A stretch of 64,000 bases of DNA. Source: an uncultured Dechloromonas sp. GTDB taxonomy: Bacteria > Pseudomonadota > Gammaproteobacteria > Burkholderiales > Rhodocyclaceae. Made by a program: the position numbers and the translations under genes. Under the pieces are notes generated by a model. That model searched no databases. It worked only from the letters and a program-made list of their open reading frames with translations, and had not been told where the DNA came from. Of this stretch, positions 53,093 to 62,998 are shown piece by piece. The stretch is taken from positions 1 to 64,000 of the forward strand of contig NZ_CAMFKO010000011.1 of NCBI RefSeq assembly GCF_945957265.1. Direction: 5' to 3'. How positions within the stretch are numbered: the first letter of the stretch is position 1; each line of letters opens with the position of its first letter.

Positions 53093-53125
53093 AAAAAGCC
53101 ACCGCCACCCGGCATGCCGGCGTGG
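53093..53125 (-). terminator. Terminator after the diguanylate cyclase gene
   Basis: A GC stem built on CCGG-CATG-CCGG with flanking CCAC/GTGG pairs (53105-53125, one bulge) is followed, seven bases on, by TTTTT on the minus strand. It separates the GGDEF gene from the mraZ promoter. Confidence 0.65.
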
Positions 53126-53183
53126 TAAATAGTGGAGCGCCAGGAATCCCCGGGCGCAGCGCGCCGAGGCAGCCGGTCACCGC

Positions 53184-55154
53184 TCAGAGACCGTGGATGG
53201 AGACCCGGTTGCGGCCGTCGTGCTTGGCCTGGTAAAGCGCCTGGTCGGCGCAGCGGGTCAGTTCGTCGGGGGTCTTGCCATGATCCGGATAGGCGGAGAC
53301 GCCGAGCGAAATGGTGAAGGTCAGCTGGAAATTCCCGTGCGCGATGGACAGTTTCTCGACGGCCGCCCGCCAGGCCTCGGCACGCATCATCGCCGTCTCG
53401 AGCGGCATGTTGGGAAGGAGGATGAGGAACTCCTCGCCGCCGTAGCGACACGGCACGTCCTCGGCCCGGATGTCGGCCGACAGCGTGGCGGCAAGCGTGC
53501 GCAGGACTTCGTCGCCCACCTGATGCCCGTAGGTGTCGTTGACCCGCTTGAAGTAGTCGATATCGAGCATGACCAGCGACAGCGGATTGCCTTCGCGCCG
53601 GGCCCGCGACACTTCGCGATCGAGGGTCTCGTCGAGATAGCGGCGGTTATAGAGCCCGGTGAGACTGTCGCGGACAGCCAATTCCTGCAGAGCGACCTGC
53701 AGGCGGCCGATTTCCTCGATACGGGCGTGCAGCTGCCGATTGCTTTCCTTCAGCGCATGCTCGGCCGCCTTGCGCTCGCTGATATTTCGGGTGATCCCCA
53801 GAATCGTCCTCGCCACGCCGTCGGCATCCAGCAGGTAGCTCGACACCACTTCGGTGGATATCTGCGTGCCGTCCTTGCAGACCAGCTCGAATTCGCTCAC
53901 CACCACGCTGGCCGCCCGGTCGCCCGAAGCGATGCGGCGCAAGCGGAGATCGATCTCGCGCGCCAGGCGCAGCGCCGAGTCCGGCGTCAGGCGCACATCG
54001 AAAGGCTGGCCGACCAGTTCGTCCGGCGTAAAGCCGGTCATGCCGCCAACCGAGGGGCTGACATAGGTGTAGCTGCGCGAAGGAATATCGACCGTCCAGA
54101 TCACATCGTGACTGTTTTCGGCCAGCATGCGATAGCGCGCCTCGCTTTCGCGCAACTGTCCGGCGGTCTGCGCCTCCCGCCCGCCGGCCTTGAGAACGCG
54201 CGTCAGGAGCAGGACCAGCGCCAGGAACAGCGCCAGGCCGGCCAGCCAGCCGAATAGCCGGGTACGACGCCACTCGACCAGGTAATCCTCGGTCGCCAGC
54301 CCCGCCGCCACATACAAGGGATAATCGGCCAGCCGGCGATAGCTGAAAACCCGCTCGACTCCATCCATCGTTCCATGGAAATGCATGAGGCCCGAGCGCC
54401 CGCCGGCCTCCACCTGTTTCTGCAACGGATTGTCCAGCAAGGGTTTGTTGGCCTGCTCGGGCACGAATGGCCGCCGCAACAGCACGCCCCCATTCTCGAC
54501 CCGGCGCAGCGAAACGACGCCCCGCTCCCCGACGGCAACGCTTTCAAACCACGACGAGAGATGGGACAGGTCGAGGAGCGCGATGATCACGCCCGTCAGC
54601 CCGCCGCCTTCGCGACGAACGGCTACCGACACCCCGAGCACCCAATGCCCGAGCAAGGGATCGGTATGCGCCTCGGAAAAAAAGAGGCCGTTGCCGCCCC
54701 CCCGCTCGAAATTCTTGAAATAAGCCCGCTGGGCGAAGCTATCCCCCGGCGCAGCCCCACGGGAGTCGTAAATCAGGACACCGTTCGCATCCAGCACGCG
54801 AAACCCGGCCACCTCGGAAAACTGCCGGGAGTGCAAGCGCAGGGTGCGGACGACATCGCCCCGGAAAACGGGGGCTGCGCCTGGCGCATAAACCTCCGCC
54901 GGCAAGCTTGCTGCCAGTTGTTCGAGGTCGGACTGGACACGCTGGAGAACGCCGGACAAGCGGGCCTCTAGAACCGCAGAAACGCCCTGCGCCTCGATCT
55001 CGGCCTTGCGCTCGACCTGCTGCCGCCCCTCCTGGAGCAGGAAAAACACCAGGGAAGCCACGCCCAGCCAGGTGAGGATGCAAAACAGCACCAGCCGGAA
55101 ACTGGAGGAGCGATAAGCCCGCAGCAACAGCTGGCCGAACGCCTCCCTTTCCAT
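53184..55154 (-). CDS. Membrane diguanylate cyclase with dCache and PAS domains
   Basis: A 656-residue c-di-GMP synthase. TM1 (about residues 19-40), a periplasmic double-Cache sensor with a DSRG loop, TM2 (about 300-320), a PAS domain (AENSHDVIWTVD, about 345-465), a short coiled coil and a GGDEF domain with the active motif GGEEF follow in order. An RAED inhibitory I-site lies five residues before GGEEF, so product feedback is expected. The ATG at 55154 is preferred over an in-frame start 14 codons earlier. The ligand and output pathway are unknown. It is upstream of the dcw cluster but ends at its own terminator. Confidence 0.93.
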   Translation of the reverse strand: MEREAFGQLLLRAYRSSSFRLVLFCILTWLGVASLVFFLLQEGRQQVERKAEIEAQGVSAVLEARLSGVLQRVQSDLEQLAASLPAEVYAPGAAPVFRGDVVRTLRLHSRQFSEVAGFRVLDANGVLIYDSRGAAPGDSFAQRAYFKNFERGGGNGLFFSEAHTDPLLGHWVLGVSVAVRREGGGLTGVIIALLDLSHLSSWFESVAVGERGVVSLRRVENGGVLLRRPFVPEQANKPLLDNPLQKQVEAGGRSGLMHFHGTMDGVERVFSYRRLADYPLYVAAGLATEDYLVEWRRTRLFGWLAGLALFLALVLLLTRVLKAGGREAQTAGQLRESEARYRMLAENSHDVIWTVDIPSRSYTYVSPSVGGMTGFTPDELVGQPFDVRLTPDSALRLAREIDLRLRRIASGDRAASVVVSEFELVCKDGTQISTEVVSSYLLDADGVARTILGITRNISERKAAEHALKESNRQLHARIEEIGRLQVALQELAVRDSLTGLYNRRYLDETLDREVSRARREGNPLSLVMLDIDYFKRVNDTYGHQVGDEVLRTLAATLSADIRAEDVPCRYGGEEFLILLPNMPLETAMMRAEAWRAAVEKLSIAHGNFQLTFTISLGVSAYPDHGKTPDELTRCADQALYQAKHDGRNRVSIHGL

Positions 55155-55227
55155 CAGGCACGATCCCCGGACCGGCCCGGCAAGCCCTTGCCACACGTCA
55201 CCTTGAATGTGTGGCCGAGCCGCATGC

Positions 55228-55932
55228 TTACTTGACCTGATTCAGCTTCTGCTCGATTCGCGCCAGGGGGACAGCCCCCGGAATGCGCTCCCCGTCGCCA
55301 AAGAACAAGGTTGGTGTGCCGGAGATGTTCAGCTTGCGACCGAAATCCTGATTCTTGGTAATCGCCGAGGTATCGCAATCCTCGCGCCCGGCCGGCACCT
55401 TGCCGTCGATCATCCAGTCGTTCCAGGCCTTGGCGCGATCGGAGGAACACCAGATCTGCCGCGACTTGCGCACCGAATCCTCGGAGAGTATGGGCAGCAG
55501 GAAGGTGTACACCGTGACGTTGTCGAGCTTCTGCATCTCCTTGGCCAGGCGCTTGCAATAGCCGCAATTGGGATCCTCGAACGAAGCGAGAACCCGCTTT
55601 CCGTCGCCGCGCACCTGCTTGATGGCACGCTCCAGCGGCAAGTCGCCGAAACGGATGGCCGTCAGCTTCCGCATGCGCTCGTCGGTCACGTTCTTCATGC
55701 TCTTGGCGTCGACCAGCTGACCGCCGACCACGATGGCGGACACCTTGTCGTCGGTGTAGAAGATCGTGCCGTCCGCATACACCTCGTAAAGCCCGAGATA
55801 GCCCGACTTCGCCACGCTATCCACCTTCGTGCCGAGCTTGGCTTCCATGAGTTTGCGAATATCCGCCTCATCGGCCATGGCAAACGAAGCGCAGGCCATG
55901 GCCAACGTCAGGGATAAAACCGACTTCAACAT
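55228..55932 (-). CDS. dsbC: Thiol:disulfide interchange protein DsbC
   Basis: A periplasmic disulfide isomerase. The 234-residue precursor has a signal peptide ending ASFAMA, an N-terminal dimerisation domain, and a thioredoxin domain with the active site FEDPNCGYCKRL (CGYC, as in E. coli DsbC) and the cis-Pro in SGTPTLFF. A second Cys pair is present in the C-terminal part. AGGAG at ideal spacing fixes the ATG. It lies 8 bp after the ubiquinone hydroxylase gene. Confidence 0.95.
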   Translation of the reverse strand: MLKSVLSLTLAMACASFAMADEADIRKLMEAKLGTKVDSVAKSGYLGLYEVYADGTIFYTDDKVSAIVVGGQLVDAKSMKNVTDERMRKLTAIRFGDLPLERAIKQVRGDGKRVLASFEDPNCGYCKRLAKEMQKLDNVTVYTFLLPILSEDSVRKSRQIWCSSDRAKAWNDWMIDGKVPAGREDCDTSAITKNQDFGRKLNISGTPTLFFGDGERIPGAVPLARIEQKLNQVK

Positions 55933-55940
55933 GAAAGCTC

Positions 55941-57104
55941 CTAAATCCCGCCCAGCGCGTAGCGCGCCAGCGTGTTCTTGATAAACGGAAGGCCATCCGT
56001 CAACGTCAGGCCCAGATTGCGCAAAGGCCTCATGCCGGGCGAAGAGCCGCGGAACAAGCGGCGCAGTCCGTCCGTGGCGGACTGCATGAGCACCGTTTCC
56101 TCGCGCCGGGCCCGCTGATAGCGCTGCAGGAATCTCATTTCGCCGACATCCTGCCAGGGCTGCGCGGCGGACAGCAGGGAAGCCAGCACGCTCGCATCCT
56201 GAAAACCGAGGTTGATGCCGTGGCCGGAAAGCGGATGAATGCCGTGCGCCGCATCGCCAACCAGCGCCAGGCGCGGCGCCACCGTCTGCGGAACCCGCAT
56301 CAGGCGCAACGGGAAGGCGGCCGGCGGCGTCAACAACTGCAAGGCCCCGAGAGTCTCCCCACCCGCCTCGGCGACGCGCTCGCAGAAACGATTTGGCTCG
56401 AGCGCACACAACTCGTCGGCATGGGCATCCGGCGTAGACCAGACGATCGACATGCGATTGCCCGGCAGGGGCAGATACGCCAACACGCCGTCGTCCCTGA
56501 ACCATTGGTAGGCGCAGTTCCGATGCGGCTTCTCGACGAGGAAATTGGCGACCACGCCCTTTTCGCCGTAGGGCGTATTGACAGCTTCCAGGCCGGCCGA
56601 CTGCCGCACCCAGGAGTCGCGCCCGTCGGCACCGACCAGCAGGGGCGCCGCAAGCAGCGTCCCATCGCTCAGTCGCAGCACGGCGGCATCATGGCGAAAC
56701 TCGATCGACGCGGAACGCGCCGGGCAGAACAGCGCCAGATTGCTCTGCCGCTTGGCGCTCTCCCAGAACTCGCAAGCCATCAGCGACGACTCCAGGATGC
56801 AGCCCAGTTCCGGGACACCGGTTTCGTAGGCAGAAAACCCGAGCCTGCCGCCGCCGTCGCCGAAAACCTCCATCGCGCGGATAGGCGCAATGCGCGCGGC
56901 ATCGAGATGGCGCCAGGCGCCGATGCGGCTCAAAAATTCGATATTCGCCGGACTGATCGCGTAGATGCGGGCATCCCAGCCATCGGGACGAGTCGGCTGC
57001 TGGCTTTCGACCAGCGCGATACGCAATCGGGTATCGCGCAGGGCAAGCGCCAGACTCGCACCGGCAAGGCCGCCGCCAACAATGATCAGATCAAACTGCT
57101 GCAT
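55941..57104 (-). CDS. UbiH/UbiF/VisC-family FAD-dependent hydroxylase
   Basis: A flavin monooxygenase of ubiquinone synthesis, 387 residues. It has the N-terminal dinucleotide fold IIVGGGLAGASLAL, the DG-type motif VGADGRDSWVR and the FAD-ribityl motif LVGDAAHGIHPLSGHGINLGF characteristic of the family. Which ring position it hydroxylates (UbiH, UbiF, UbiI or UbiM type) cannot be told from these motifs. It is in tandem with dsbC on the minus strand. Confidence 0.88.
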   Translation of the reverse strand: MQQFDLIIVGGGLAGASLALALRDTRLRIALVESQQPTRPDGWDARIYAISPANIEFLSRIGAWRHLDAARIAPIRAMEVFGDGGGRLGFSAYETGVPELGCILESSLMACEFWESAKRQSNLALFCPARSASIEFRHDAAVLRLSDGTLLAAPLLVGADGRDSWVRQSAGLEAVNTPYGEKGVVANFLVEKPHRNCAYQWFRDDGVLAYLPLPGNRMSIVWSTPDAHADELCALEPNRFCERVAEAGGETLGALQLLTPPAAFPLRLMRVPQTVAPRLALVGDAAHGIHPLSGHGINLGFQDASVLASLLSAAQPWQDVGEMRFLQRYQRARREETVLMQSATDGLRRLFRGSSPGMRPLRNLGLTLTDGLPFIKNTLARYALGGI

Positions 57105-57144
57105 GTCGGCAATTATGCCGGTTCAGAAGAATGAAACAAGCGCG

Positions 57145-57516
57145 TCAGGCTGGGTTGCCGCCGCCACCAGACTGTGGCTTGTTTTGACGCGGACGACGAT
57201 TGTTGTTGGTGCGCGGCCGATGCTTTTTCTGCTGCTGACCGCCAGCGCCGCCTCCGCCGCCCCCCTGCTTGCCGTGCTGCGCGTTGCCGCGGCCCTGCTG
57301 CGCGCCGCCACCATGCTGTTCGTTGCCGGAGACGCGGTTACCCGGAGCAAGCTGGATTTCCAGCTCGATGATTTCGTCCCATTGTTCGTCGGTGCGATCA
57401 CGCTCGGGAACCGACAGCAATTCGCGGAGGCGACGCCGCGAATCAATCTGCGGCGTTACGGCAGGCTGAGTCTCGGGAGGGTTTTCAGGAAGGTTTTCTG
57501 GATTGGAATCGTTCAT
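57145..57516 (-). CDS. Disordered Gly/Gln/Asn/Arg-rich protein of unknown function
   Basis: A 123-residue protein. The first half is acidic with a predicted helix (RRLRELLSVPERDRTDEQWDEIIELEIQLA, about residues 27-57); the second half is low-complexity, with GGGAQQGRGN, HGKQGGGGGG and a basic tail RPRTNNNRRPRQNK, suggestive of RNA or polyanion binding. No Cys, no signal peptide. The reading frame is open with codon usage like its neighbours and it sits between the hydroxylase and HU genes. No function is assigned. Confidence 0.65.
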   Translation of the reverse strand: MNDSNPENLPENPPETQPAVTPQIDSRRRLRELLSVPERDRTDEQWDEIIELEIQLAPGNRVSGNEQHGGGAQQGRGNAQHGKQGGGGGGAGGQQQKKHRPRTNNNRRPRQNKPQSGGGGNPA

Positions 57517-57574
57517 TGGAAACTAAAAAGCGGAGCCCACCGATGGCGAACCCCGCATTCGAAAAACGCCGAAA

Positions 57575-57874
57575 TTACTTTTTCTTGGCAGCGGTTTTTT
57601 TGGCGGCAACGGAAGCCTTGAAAGCCGTACCAGCCGTGAACTTCGGCACGGTGGTAGCGGGAATCTTGAGCGTGGCGCCGGTCTTGGGATTCTTGCCGGT
57701 GCGCGCTGCGCGCTTTGCGGACTTGAAGGTTCCGAAACCCACGAGCGTAACGGACTCGCCCTTGGTTACGGTCTTGACCACTGCGCCGATGATGGCGGAC
57801 AACGCCTTGTCAGCAGCAGCCTTGGTGATACCAGCTTCTTTTGCAGCAACTTCGACCAGCTCGGATTTATTCAT
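57575..57874 (-). CDS. HU-family DNA-binding protein
   Basis: A nucleoid protein of 99 residues. The sequence MNKSELVEVAAKEAGITKAA, the conserved LVGFGTF and the arm region with GKNPKTGATLKIPA and the Pro that intercalates DNA are those of HU/IHF. A C-terminal tail (AAKKTAAKKK) adds lysines, as in some betaproteobacterial HU paralogues. It appears monocistronic; 57875-58090 upstream holds no gene. Confidence 0.92.
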   Translation of the reverse strand: MNKSELVEVAAKEAGITKAAADKALSAIIGAVVKTVTKGESVTLVGFGTFKSAKRAARTGKNPKTGATLKIPATTVPKFTAGTAFKASVAAKKTAAKKK

Positions 57875-58035
57875 CTAAGTGCCTCCTGTTACCTACTAAC
57901 GTTTAAGAAAACTGGCCGTCTCGACGGCAGCACGGTAAAAGTAGCACACCTTTTTGAATAAGTGTTGTCCCAGTGCGGGTTTATGGCGGTTCCGGCGTGA
58001 ATTTTTGTAATTTGGACACGTCATATCGGGCTGTC

Positions 58036-58068
58036 GAAAACAAGAACCCCGGCATGAGACCGGGGTTC
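58036..58068 (-). terminator. Rho-independent terminator after napC
   Basis: A 9-bp perfect stem (58044-58052 with 58060-58068), a seven-base loop and a following TTGTTTTC stretch on the minus strand lie 23 bp past the napC stop, ending napDABC. Confidence 0.85.
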
Positions 58069-58090
58069 CTTTATGCCCTTGCACTGAAGC

Positions 58091-58732
58091 TTACTTTTTC
58101 TCGGCAGCTTCCTCGGCGGCCTTCGGCTTGTCACCGTGCGAAATCTCCAGCGCGCCTTCGTTCTGCTTGCCGATATGCTGGTCGATCTGCGGCAACTGGT
58201 GAGCAATACCCTTGTGGCAGTCGATGCAGGTCTTGCCTTCGTCAAAAGCCTTCGGGTGCATGCGGGCCGGACGGTCGCCCTGCTCGGTGTAGTCCATGTA
58301 CGAGTAGTTGTGGCAGTTGCGGCATTCGCGGGAGTCGCTGGCCTTCATGCGGTCCCATTCATGCTGCGCCAGCTCGTGACGCTTCTTGTTGAACTTCTCC
58401 GGGGTGTCGATGGTGCCGAGGATCTTGTGCAGGACTTCGTTGGAAGCCTGAATCTTGCGGATCATCTTCGGGCCCCACTCCTTCGGCACGTGGCAATCCG
58501 GGCAGGTGGCACGGACGCCGGTCCGGTTGGTGTAGTGCACCGTGTTCTGATACTCGCGGAACACGTTCTCTTCCATTTCATGGCAGGAGATGCAGAAGGA
58601 TTCCTTGTTGGTCGCTTCCAGAGCCCAGTTGAAGCCCCCCCAGAAGACAATACCGGCAACGAAGATCAGCAGGACCGTGACCAGGCCGATGCGCTTGACC
58701 CAGGCGGGCATGTATTTTTCGAGACTCATCAT
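58091..58732 (-). CDS. napC: Membrane tetraheme quinol dehydrogenase NapC (NapC/NirT)
   Basis: Passes electrons from quinol to NapAB. The 213-residue protein has one N-terminal helix (about residues 14-34) and four CxxCH heme sites (CISCH, CPDCH, CRNCH, CIDCH), the NapC/NirT pattern. The first of two adjacent ATGs overlaps the napB stop (ATGATGA). A Lys/Ala/Glu-rich C-terminal tail is present. Confidence 0.95.
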   Translation of the reverse strand: MMSLEKYMPAWVKRIGLVTVLLIFVAGIVFWGGFNWALEATNKESFCISCHEMEENVFREYQNTVHYTNRTGVRATCPDCHVPKEWGPKMIRKIQASNEVLHKILGTIDTPEKFNKKRHELAQHEWDRMKASDSRECRNCHNYSYMDYTEQGDRPARMHPKAFDEGKTCIDCHKGIAHQLPQIDQHIGKQNEGALEISHGDKPKAAEEAAEKK

Positions 58733-59169
58733 TCCCCCTTCTTGGCGGCTGGTTTGTAGGTATTCTCGACCAGCGGCTTGGCGTCGTACTGCGGCACGTG
58801 GCACTGCATGCAGAAATAGCGGCGCGGCGAGATGTTCTTCAACTTGTTGTCCTCACGGTCGAGGTAGTGCGACTTGGCAACCTTGGTGGCGCCGGTTTCC
58901 TCGGCACGCTCCTTGGAGTGGCAATCCATGCACTTGTTGAAGTTCTGGGTGATGTTGTAGCCCTTGACGCTATGCGGGATCAGCGGCGGCTGCTTCTGGA
59001 AGTTGCGCTGAATGCTCTGCTGATCCTTTTCCGGCTTGAACATGTTGACCTTGGAGTTTCCCTCGATCGTCACGCCGCCAATTTCGTTGACCAGTTCCTG
59101 CGCACTGGCCATGCCGATGCCGCCCAAGGCGATGCCGGCAGCCAGCGCCAGAGTGGTAATCAATTTCAT
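58729..59169 (-). CDS. napB: Periplasmic nitrate reductase diheme subunit NapB
   Basis: The electron-transfer partner of NapA, 146 residues. A signal peptide ending MASA is followed by two CxxCH sites (CMDCH, CMQCH) spaced as in NapB. It lies 66 bp after napA and overlaps napC. Confidence 0.95.
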   Translation of the reverse strand: MKLITTLALAAGIALGGIGMASAQELVNEIGGVTIEGNSKVNMFKPEKDQQSIQRNFQKQPPLIPHSVKGYNITQNFNKCMDCHSKERAEETGATKVAKSHYLDREDNKLKNISPRRYFCMQCHVPQYDAKPLVENTYKPAAKKGE

Positions 59170-59235
59170 CTTTTCACCTCCGAGTGGCGACCGGCAGATG
59201 CCGCCGGCCGCTGTTCGTTATTGTCGTTGCGGATA

Positions 59236-61749
59236 TCAGGCCTTGGTCACCTTGACCGCGCACTTCTTGTAGTCCGTTTCCTTGGAAATCGGGCAGGTCG
59301 CATCCAGGGTCAGCTTGTTGACCAGGCGACCGGCATCGAAGAACGGGATGAAGACCAGGCCGCGCGGCGGCTTGTTGCGACCGCGCGTTTCGACGCGCAT
59401 GGTGACCTCGCCGCGACGGGAGGCGATCTTGACCTCCATGCCGCGCTGCAGGCCGCGATCCCGCGCATCGTCCGGGTGCATGAAGACGACGGCGTCGGGG
59501 AAGGACTTGTACAGTTCCGGCACGCGGCGGGTCATCGAACCGGTATGCCAGTGTTCCAGCACGCGGCCGGTGCACAGCCACAGGTTGTACTCCTTGTCCG
59601 GCATTTCCGGGGGATCCTGGTACGGCAGGGCGAAGATGATCGCCTTGCCATCCTTGTGGCCATAGAACCTGACGCCTTCGCCCTTTTTGACGTACGGGTC
59701 GTAGCCTTCGCGGAAGCGCCACAGGGTTTCCTTGCCCTCGACCACCGGCCAGCGCAGGCCGCGGGCCTTGTGGTAGGTGTCGAACGGCGCCAGGTCGTGG
59801 CCGTGGCCGCGACCGAAAGCGGCGTATTCCTCGAACAAGCCCTTCTGGACATAGAAGCCGAAGTGCTTGGATTCGTCATTGTCGAAGCCGGCCTGCGTTT
59901 CCTTGACAGGGAACTTGTTGACCGTCCCGTTGGCATACAGGGCGTCGAACAGGGTCTTGCCCTTGAGCTTGGGTGCCTTGGCGAGCAGTTCGGCCGGCCA
60001 GACTTCTTCCATCTTGAAGCGCTTGGCGAACTCCATGACCTGCCACAGGTCGGAGCGGGCTTCGCCCGGTGCCTTGACCTGCTGGCGCCACATCTGGGTG
60101 CGGCGCTCGGCGTTGCCGTAGGCGCCTTCCTTCTCGACCCACATGGCGGTCGGCAGGATAAGGTCGGCGGCCATGGCGGAAACGGTCGGGTACGGGTCGG
60201 AGACGACGATGAAGTTGTCCGGATGGCGCCATCCCGGGTACAGCTCCTGGTTGATGTTCGGGCCGGCCTGCATGTTGTTGTTGCACTGCTGCCAGTAGAA
60301 ATTGACCTTGCCGTCCTTCAGGGCGCGCGCCATGGCCACGGCGTGCAGGCCGATCTTGTCGGGAATGGTGCCTTCCGGCAGTTGCCAGAGTTCCTCGGTG
60401 TGCTTGCGGTGCTCCGGATTGGTGACGACCATGTCGGCCGGCAGACGGTGGGCGAAGGTGCCCACTTCGCGCGCCGTGCCGCAGGCGGACGGCTGACCGG
60501 TCAGCGAGAACGGGCTGTTGCCCGGCTCGGAAATCTTGCCGACCAGCAGGTGCACGTTGTAGATCATGTTATTGACCCAGGTGCCGCGCGTGTGCTGGTT
60601 GAAGCCCATGGTCCAGAAGGAGACGCACTTGACCTTGGGATCGGCATACAGCTCGGCCATGGCGATCAGGTCCTTGGCCGGCACGCCGGAGATCTTGGCG
60701 ACCTTGTCGGCCGGGTAGTCGGCGACATACTTCTTGAAGTCGTCGAAGCTCATGTCGTCGGCCTTGCCCGGATTGCCCTTCGGCTTGCCATCTTCACCCG
60801 GATAACCGTTGTTGGTCGCCTTCTTTTCCAACTCGTGGTTCGGACGCAGGCCGAAACCGATATCGGCTTCGCCCTTCTTGAACTTGACGTGCTTGCTGAC
60901 GAAGTCCTGGTTCACCTTGCCGGTCGAGATGATGTGATGGCAGATGAAGTTGAGGATCGCCAGGTCGGTATTCGGCTTGAACACCATCGGGATGTCGGCC
61001 AGTTCGAACGAACGATGCTCGAAGGTGGACAGGACGCCCACCTTGACGTTCTTGTTCGACAGCTTGCGGTCGGTGATGCGCGTCCACAGGATCGGGTGCA
61101 TCTCGGCCATGTTCGAGCCCCACAGGAAGAAGGCGTCGGCATGCTCGATGTCGTCATAGCAGCCCATCGGCTCGTCGATGCCGAAGGTGCGCATGAAGCC
61201 GGCCACGGCAGAAGCCATGCAGTGACGGGCATTGGGGTCGAGGTTGTTGGAACGGAAACCGGCCTTCCACAGCTTGGAGGCGGCGTAGCCTTCCCAGACC
61301 GTCCACTGGCCGGAACCGAACATGGCGATGCCGTTCGGGCCCTTGGCCTTGAGCGTCGCCTTGCACTTCTCTTCCATGATGTCGAAGGCCTGCTTCCAGG
61401 AGATCGGCTTGAAGTCGCCGTTCTTGTCGAACTTGCCGTCCTTCATCCGCAGCATCGGCGTCTTGACGCGGTCCGAACCGTACATGATCTTGGACAGGAA
61501 ATAGCCCTTGATGCAGTTCAGACCCCGGTTGACCGGTGCGTCCGGGTCGCCCTGGGTGGCCACCACGCGGCCCTCCTGGGTGCCGACCAGCACGCCGCAG
61601 CCGGTGCCGCAGAAGCGGCATGCGGCCTTGTCCCAGCGGATGTCGTCCTTGCCCTGCGCCAGCGCCGTTCCCGGAGCTGCCATCCCGGCTGCCGACATGG
61701 CCGCCGCGGCCGCATTGGCCTTGATGAAATCGCGTCGATTGAGTTTCAC
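59236..61749 (-). CDS. napA: Periplasmic nitrate reductase catalytic subunit NapA
   Basis: A molybdopterin enzyme reducing nitrate to nitrite in the periplasm. The 837-residue precursor starts with a Tat signal (NRRDFIK, cleavage near TALA), then the [4Fe-4S] ligands [12 protein letters not shown] plus the Cys in [10 protein letters not shown], and the molybdenum Cys region near [22 protein letters not shown]. The length is usual. NapD, encoded just upstream with an ATGA overlap, would proofread its Tat signal. No napE, napF, napG or napH is adjacent. Confidence 0.97.
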   Translation of the reverse strand: MKLNRRDFIKANAAAAAMSAAGMAAPGTALAQGKDDIRWDKAACRFCGTGCGVLVGTQEGRVVATQGDPDAPVNRGLNCIKGYFLSKIMYGSDRVKTPMLRMKDGKFDKNGDFKPISWKQAFDIMEEKCKATLKAKGPNGIAMFGSGQWTVWEGYAASKLWKAGFRSNNLDPNARHCMASAVAGFMRTFGIDEPMGCYDDIEHADAFFLWGSNMAEMHPILWTRITDRKLSNKNVKVGVLSTFEHRSFELADIPMVFKPNTDLAILNFICHHIISTGKVNQDFVSKHVKFKKGEADIGFGLRPNHELEKKATNNGYPGEDGKPKGNPGKADDMSFDDFKKYVADYPADKVAKISGVPAKDLIAMAELYADPKVKCVSFWTMGFNQHTRGTWVNNMIYNVHLLVGKISEPGNSPFSLTGQPSACGTAREVGTFAHRLPADMVVTNPEHRKHTEELWQLPEGTIPDKIGLHAVAMARALKDGKVNFYWQQCNNNMQAGPNINQELYPGWRHPDNFIVVSDPYPTVSAMAADLILPTAMWVEKEGAYGNAERRTQMWRQQVKAPGEARSDLWQVMEFAKRFKMEEVWPAELLAKAPKLKGKTLFDALYANGTVNKFPVKETQAGFDNDESKHFGFYVQKGLFEEYAAFGRGHGHDLAPFDTYHKARGLRWPVVEGKETLWRFREGYDPYVKKGEGVRFYGHKDGKAIIFALPYQDPPEMPDKEYNLWLCTGRVLEHWHTGSMTRRVPELYKSFPDAVVFMHPDDARDRGLQRGMEVKIASRRGEVTMRVETRGRNKPPRGLVFIPFFDAGRLVNKLTLDATCPISKETDYKKCAVKVTKA

Positions 61750-62006
61750 GCCTGTACCTCCTCGGTTTCTACTGATTCGTCGTCGCTGTACTGATAAACC
61801 ATGGCCACCGTTGCGACGCCGGGAACACCATGCAGGGCTACATATTTATTGGCAGCCGATTCCAGATCGTCGTCTTCGAGCACGACGACCATTTTTCCCT
61901 CTGGAGATTCGGCATGAATTTCCAGCCCCGAAAGCGCCAGCAGTGCTTCGCGCGCCTCCGCCAAACGGGCTGGTGCAATGTGCAGAATGGCACTGGAAAT
62001 ATTCAT
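61746..62006 (-). CDS. napD: NapA chaperone NapD
   Basis: A cytoplasmic ferredoxin-fold chaperone that binds the NapA Tat signal. The 86-residue protein has the core [15 protein letters not shown] and [14 protein letters not shown] strands typical of the family. The ATG at 62006 is 10 bases after AGGAG; an in-frame TTG three codons earlier sits too close to it. It is the first gene of napDABC. Confidence 0.92.
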   Translation of the reverse strand: MNISSAILHIAPARLAEAREALLALSGLEIHAESPEGKMVVVLEDDDLESAANKYVALHGVPGVATVAMVYQYSDDESVETEEVQA

Positions 62007-62085
62007 GTTGGACAAGCTCCTGAAATGCTGACGGCAGCGCCGGCTGCCACGGGGCGTAATCTCTCCGAATAGTAGGGTTATTCAC

Positions 62086-62099
62086 TTGATTTGAGTCAA
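62086..62099. promoter_or_regulatory. FNR/ANR-type box upstream of napD
   Basis: TTGAT-TTGA-GTCAA differs from the FNR consensus TTGAT-N4-ATCAA at one base. It lies 80-93 bp upstream of the napD ATG; TACTAT at 62069-62074 on the minus strand is a possible -10. Oxygen control of nap fits this. The rest of the 306-bp napD-ahpC divergent region (62007-62312) holds no gene; no clear OxyR site was recognised. Confidence 0.6.
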
Positions 62100-62312
62100 T
62101 TCCACCCGGACGAAAGATTCGCACTAATACCAACGACCAAGAAAAACTAGTGCTTTCGTACTATGCCCGCAAAAGAGCATCTCTCCTTGCCCCATTCCCG
62201 GACACTATCGCCAACATTGAAGCAATCAATTGGATCAATGCGCAAGGCTTACCTAAGATTCGTTCTGTCCTAACCGTAGCAACGCATCCAAACCCAAGCA
62301 AGGAGAAAAGCA

Positions 62313-62876
62313 ATGTCTCTCATCAACACCCAGGTTCAACCGTTCAAGGCCCAGGCTTTCCACAACGGCAAGTTCATCGAAGTCAGCGACGCCAGCCTCA
62401 AGGGCAAGTGGTCCGTCCTGATCTTCATGCCGGCCGCCTTCACCTTCAACTGCCCGACCGAAATCGAGGATGCCGCCAACAACTACGCCGAATTCCAGAA
62501 GGCCGGCGCCGAGGTGTACATCGTCACCACCGACACCCACTTCTCGCACAAGGTCTGGCACGAAACCTCGCCGGCCGTCGGCAAGGCCCAGTTCCCGCTG
62601 GTCGGCGACCCGACGCACGCCCTGACCCGCGCCTTCGGCGTGCATATCGACGAAGAAGGCCTGGCCCTGCGCGGCACCTTCGTGATCAACCCGGACGGCG
62701 TGATCAAGACCGTTGAAATCCACTCCAACGAAATCGCCCGCGATGTCTCCGAGACCCTGCGCAAGCTGAAGGCCGCCCAATACACCGCCAGCCACCCGAA
62801 CGAAGTCTGCCCGGCCAAGTGGAAGGAAGGCGAAAAGACCCTGGCGCCGTCGCTGGACCTGGTCGGCAAGATCTAA
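62313..62876 (+). CDS. ahpC: Alkyl hydroperoxide reductase peroxiredoxin subunit
   Basis: A typical 2-Cys peroxiredoxin of 187 residues. The peroxidatic Cys47 is in [13 protein letters not shown] and the resolving Cys166 in NEVCPAKW, followed by the YF-less but AhpC-type tail. An AAGGAG precedes the ATG. It is followed by ahpF after a terminator-like hairpin, so the two may be expressed at different levels from one promoter. Confidence 0.96.
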   Translation: MSLINTQVQPFKAQAFHNGKFIEVSDASLKGKWSVLIFMPAAFTFNCPTEIEDAANNYAEFQKAGAEVYIVTTDTHFSHKVWHETSPAVGKAQFPLVGDPTHALTRAFGVHIDEEGLALRGTFVINPDGVIKTVEIHSNEIARDVSETLRKLKAAQYTASHPNEVCPAKWKEGEKTLAPSLDLVGKI

Positions 62877-62914
62877 GCCCCCAACCGCCAACAGAGAACC
62901 ATAAAAAAGAGAAA

Positions 62915-62936
62915 CCCGCCGCTGCCCGGCGGCGGG
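62915..62936 (+). terminator. Hairpin between ahpC and ahpF
   Basis: An 8-bp perfect stem (62915-62922 with 62929-62936), a six-base loop and a short ATTT tail, preceded by an A-rich run. It lies 38 bp after the ahpC stop and could act as a partial terminator limiting ahpF. Confidence 0.6.
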
Positions 62937-62998
62937 ATTTCAGCGCAATGCCCCGACCAGCGGTTCATTGCAGTGAAATCCAGAACGGGAGAGAAACC

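Noticed and set aside
58729-58732. Second adjacent ATG as the napC start
   Set aside because: Either ATG is possible; the first was kept because it gives the usual 4-base overlap with napB, and the choice changes one residue only.
62100-62312. OxyR site upstream of ahpC
   Set aside because: No tandem ATAG-N7-CTAT-like spacing was convincing by eye.
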